From Gemmatimonadaceae bacterium (lineage in GTDB: Bacteria > Gemmatimonadota > Gemmatimonadetes > Gemmatimonadales > Gemmatimonadaceae), in the NCBI GenBank assembly GCA_025931335.1, contig JAICNG010000024.1, positions 1 through 44,319 of the forward strand: a DNA stretch of 44,319 nucleotides. The letters run 5' to 3'. This document shows, one piece after another, positions 43,768 to 44,319 of this stretch; positions within the stretch are counted from its first letter, which is position 1; the number at the start of each line of letters is the position of its first letter. The position numbers were made by a program, and so were the translations under genes. The notes beneath the pieces were generated by a model. That model did no database searches and was not told the origin of the DNA. It saw only the letters and a program-made list of their open reading frames with translations.

Positions 43768-43911
43768 CGAGTGTGAGATCGTGCGATGGCTCTCGATGAA
43801 CCGCCGCGCTCGTGCGCGGTGGGGAGAGAACAATTCACGAGATCATTGATTCCGGATGCGACGTCAGACACGTCGTGTCTGATGCCGCGTTTGGAGAGCT
43901 AATTGGACTTT

Positions 43912-44319
<408 letters not shown>

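Noticed and set aside
43561-43776. A 71-residue plus-strand frame before the rRNA gene
   Set aside because: It spans a terminator, a repeat arm (DPFDPFDPF text) and the rRNA promoter.

Overview
This GC-rich window reads as a chromosomal segment from a member of the Gemmatimonadota, probably Gemmatimonadaceae. The main evidence is the 5' part of a 16S rRNA gene at the right end, with supporting evidence from Gram-negative envelope genes (SurA-type chaperones, an outer-membrane barrel, a heptosyltransferase). The phylum call comes from recall of 16S text and general gene style and was not searched. Genes are dense, mostly housekeeping, and often joined by 1- or 4-base stop/start overlaps (TGATG, GTGA, ATGA). 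I see no prophage, insertion sequence, CRISPR array or tRNA.

Layout. From 1 to about 25.2 kb almost everything is on the minus strand. Reading from 25.2 kb leftward: a secreted DUF4384-like protein, LepA, a GT9 glycosyltransferase, a ROK glucokinase and a PfkB-type kinase, then a coupled ATPase/STAS/beta-barrel three-gene module. Next come a trans-sulfuration enzyme, an AI-2E-family transporter, FtsE-FtsX-EnvC, endonuclease IV, and a Zn/Mn uptake cluster (small His/Cys protein, outer-membrane barrel, binding protein, ATPase, permease). The last genes on this strand are malic enzyme (MaeB type), ATP-PEP carboxykinase and an HD phosphohydrolase. From 25.5 kb rightward the plus strand carries DUF58 and BatA-like proteins, Mfd, two peptidyl-prolyl isomerases, an S4 protein and PdxA. 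After a CorC-type protein (minus) come a cation efflux protein, a small uncharacterised protein with a PilT-like ATPase, a BON protein (minus), TypA/BipA, an extremely acidic protein, a tiny lipoprotein, and an rRNA promoter with leader leading into 16S.

The most unusual feature is not a gene. Nearly every gap longer than about 70 bases is occupied by a long imperfect inverted repeat whose arms are tandem runs of a short word. Words differ between loci: CACCTCGAG and GGGATCGAA types (9-base period), GAGGAAT and GGGTCAT types (7-base period), and CACGGAT, ACACGAATT, AGACGTCAG and GGCCGAATT types. The same word recurs at distant loci. At least fourteen two-armed or single-armed copies can be read. 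They sit between co-oriented genes, in convergent ends (two enclose an ordinary intrinsic terminator) and in a divergent gap. Several provide coding sequence: the start codon of the PfkB-type kinase lies in a hairpin loop, TTG starts of endonuclease IV and the cation efflux gene lie at the edge of an arm, the EnvC signal peptide is built from an arm, and the PdxA stop codon is inside an arm. I regard this repeat family as the best candidate for something undescribed here.

How the genes fit together. FtsEX-EnvC links division to peptidoglycan hydrolysis. The metal cluster forms an outer-to-inner membrane uptake route. MaeB and PckA work at the C4/C3 node of central metabolism. The two parvulin-type isomerases support outer-membrane protein folding. 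Functions rest on motif reading only; no database search was run.
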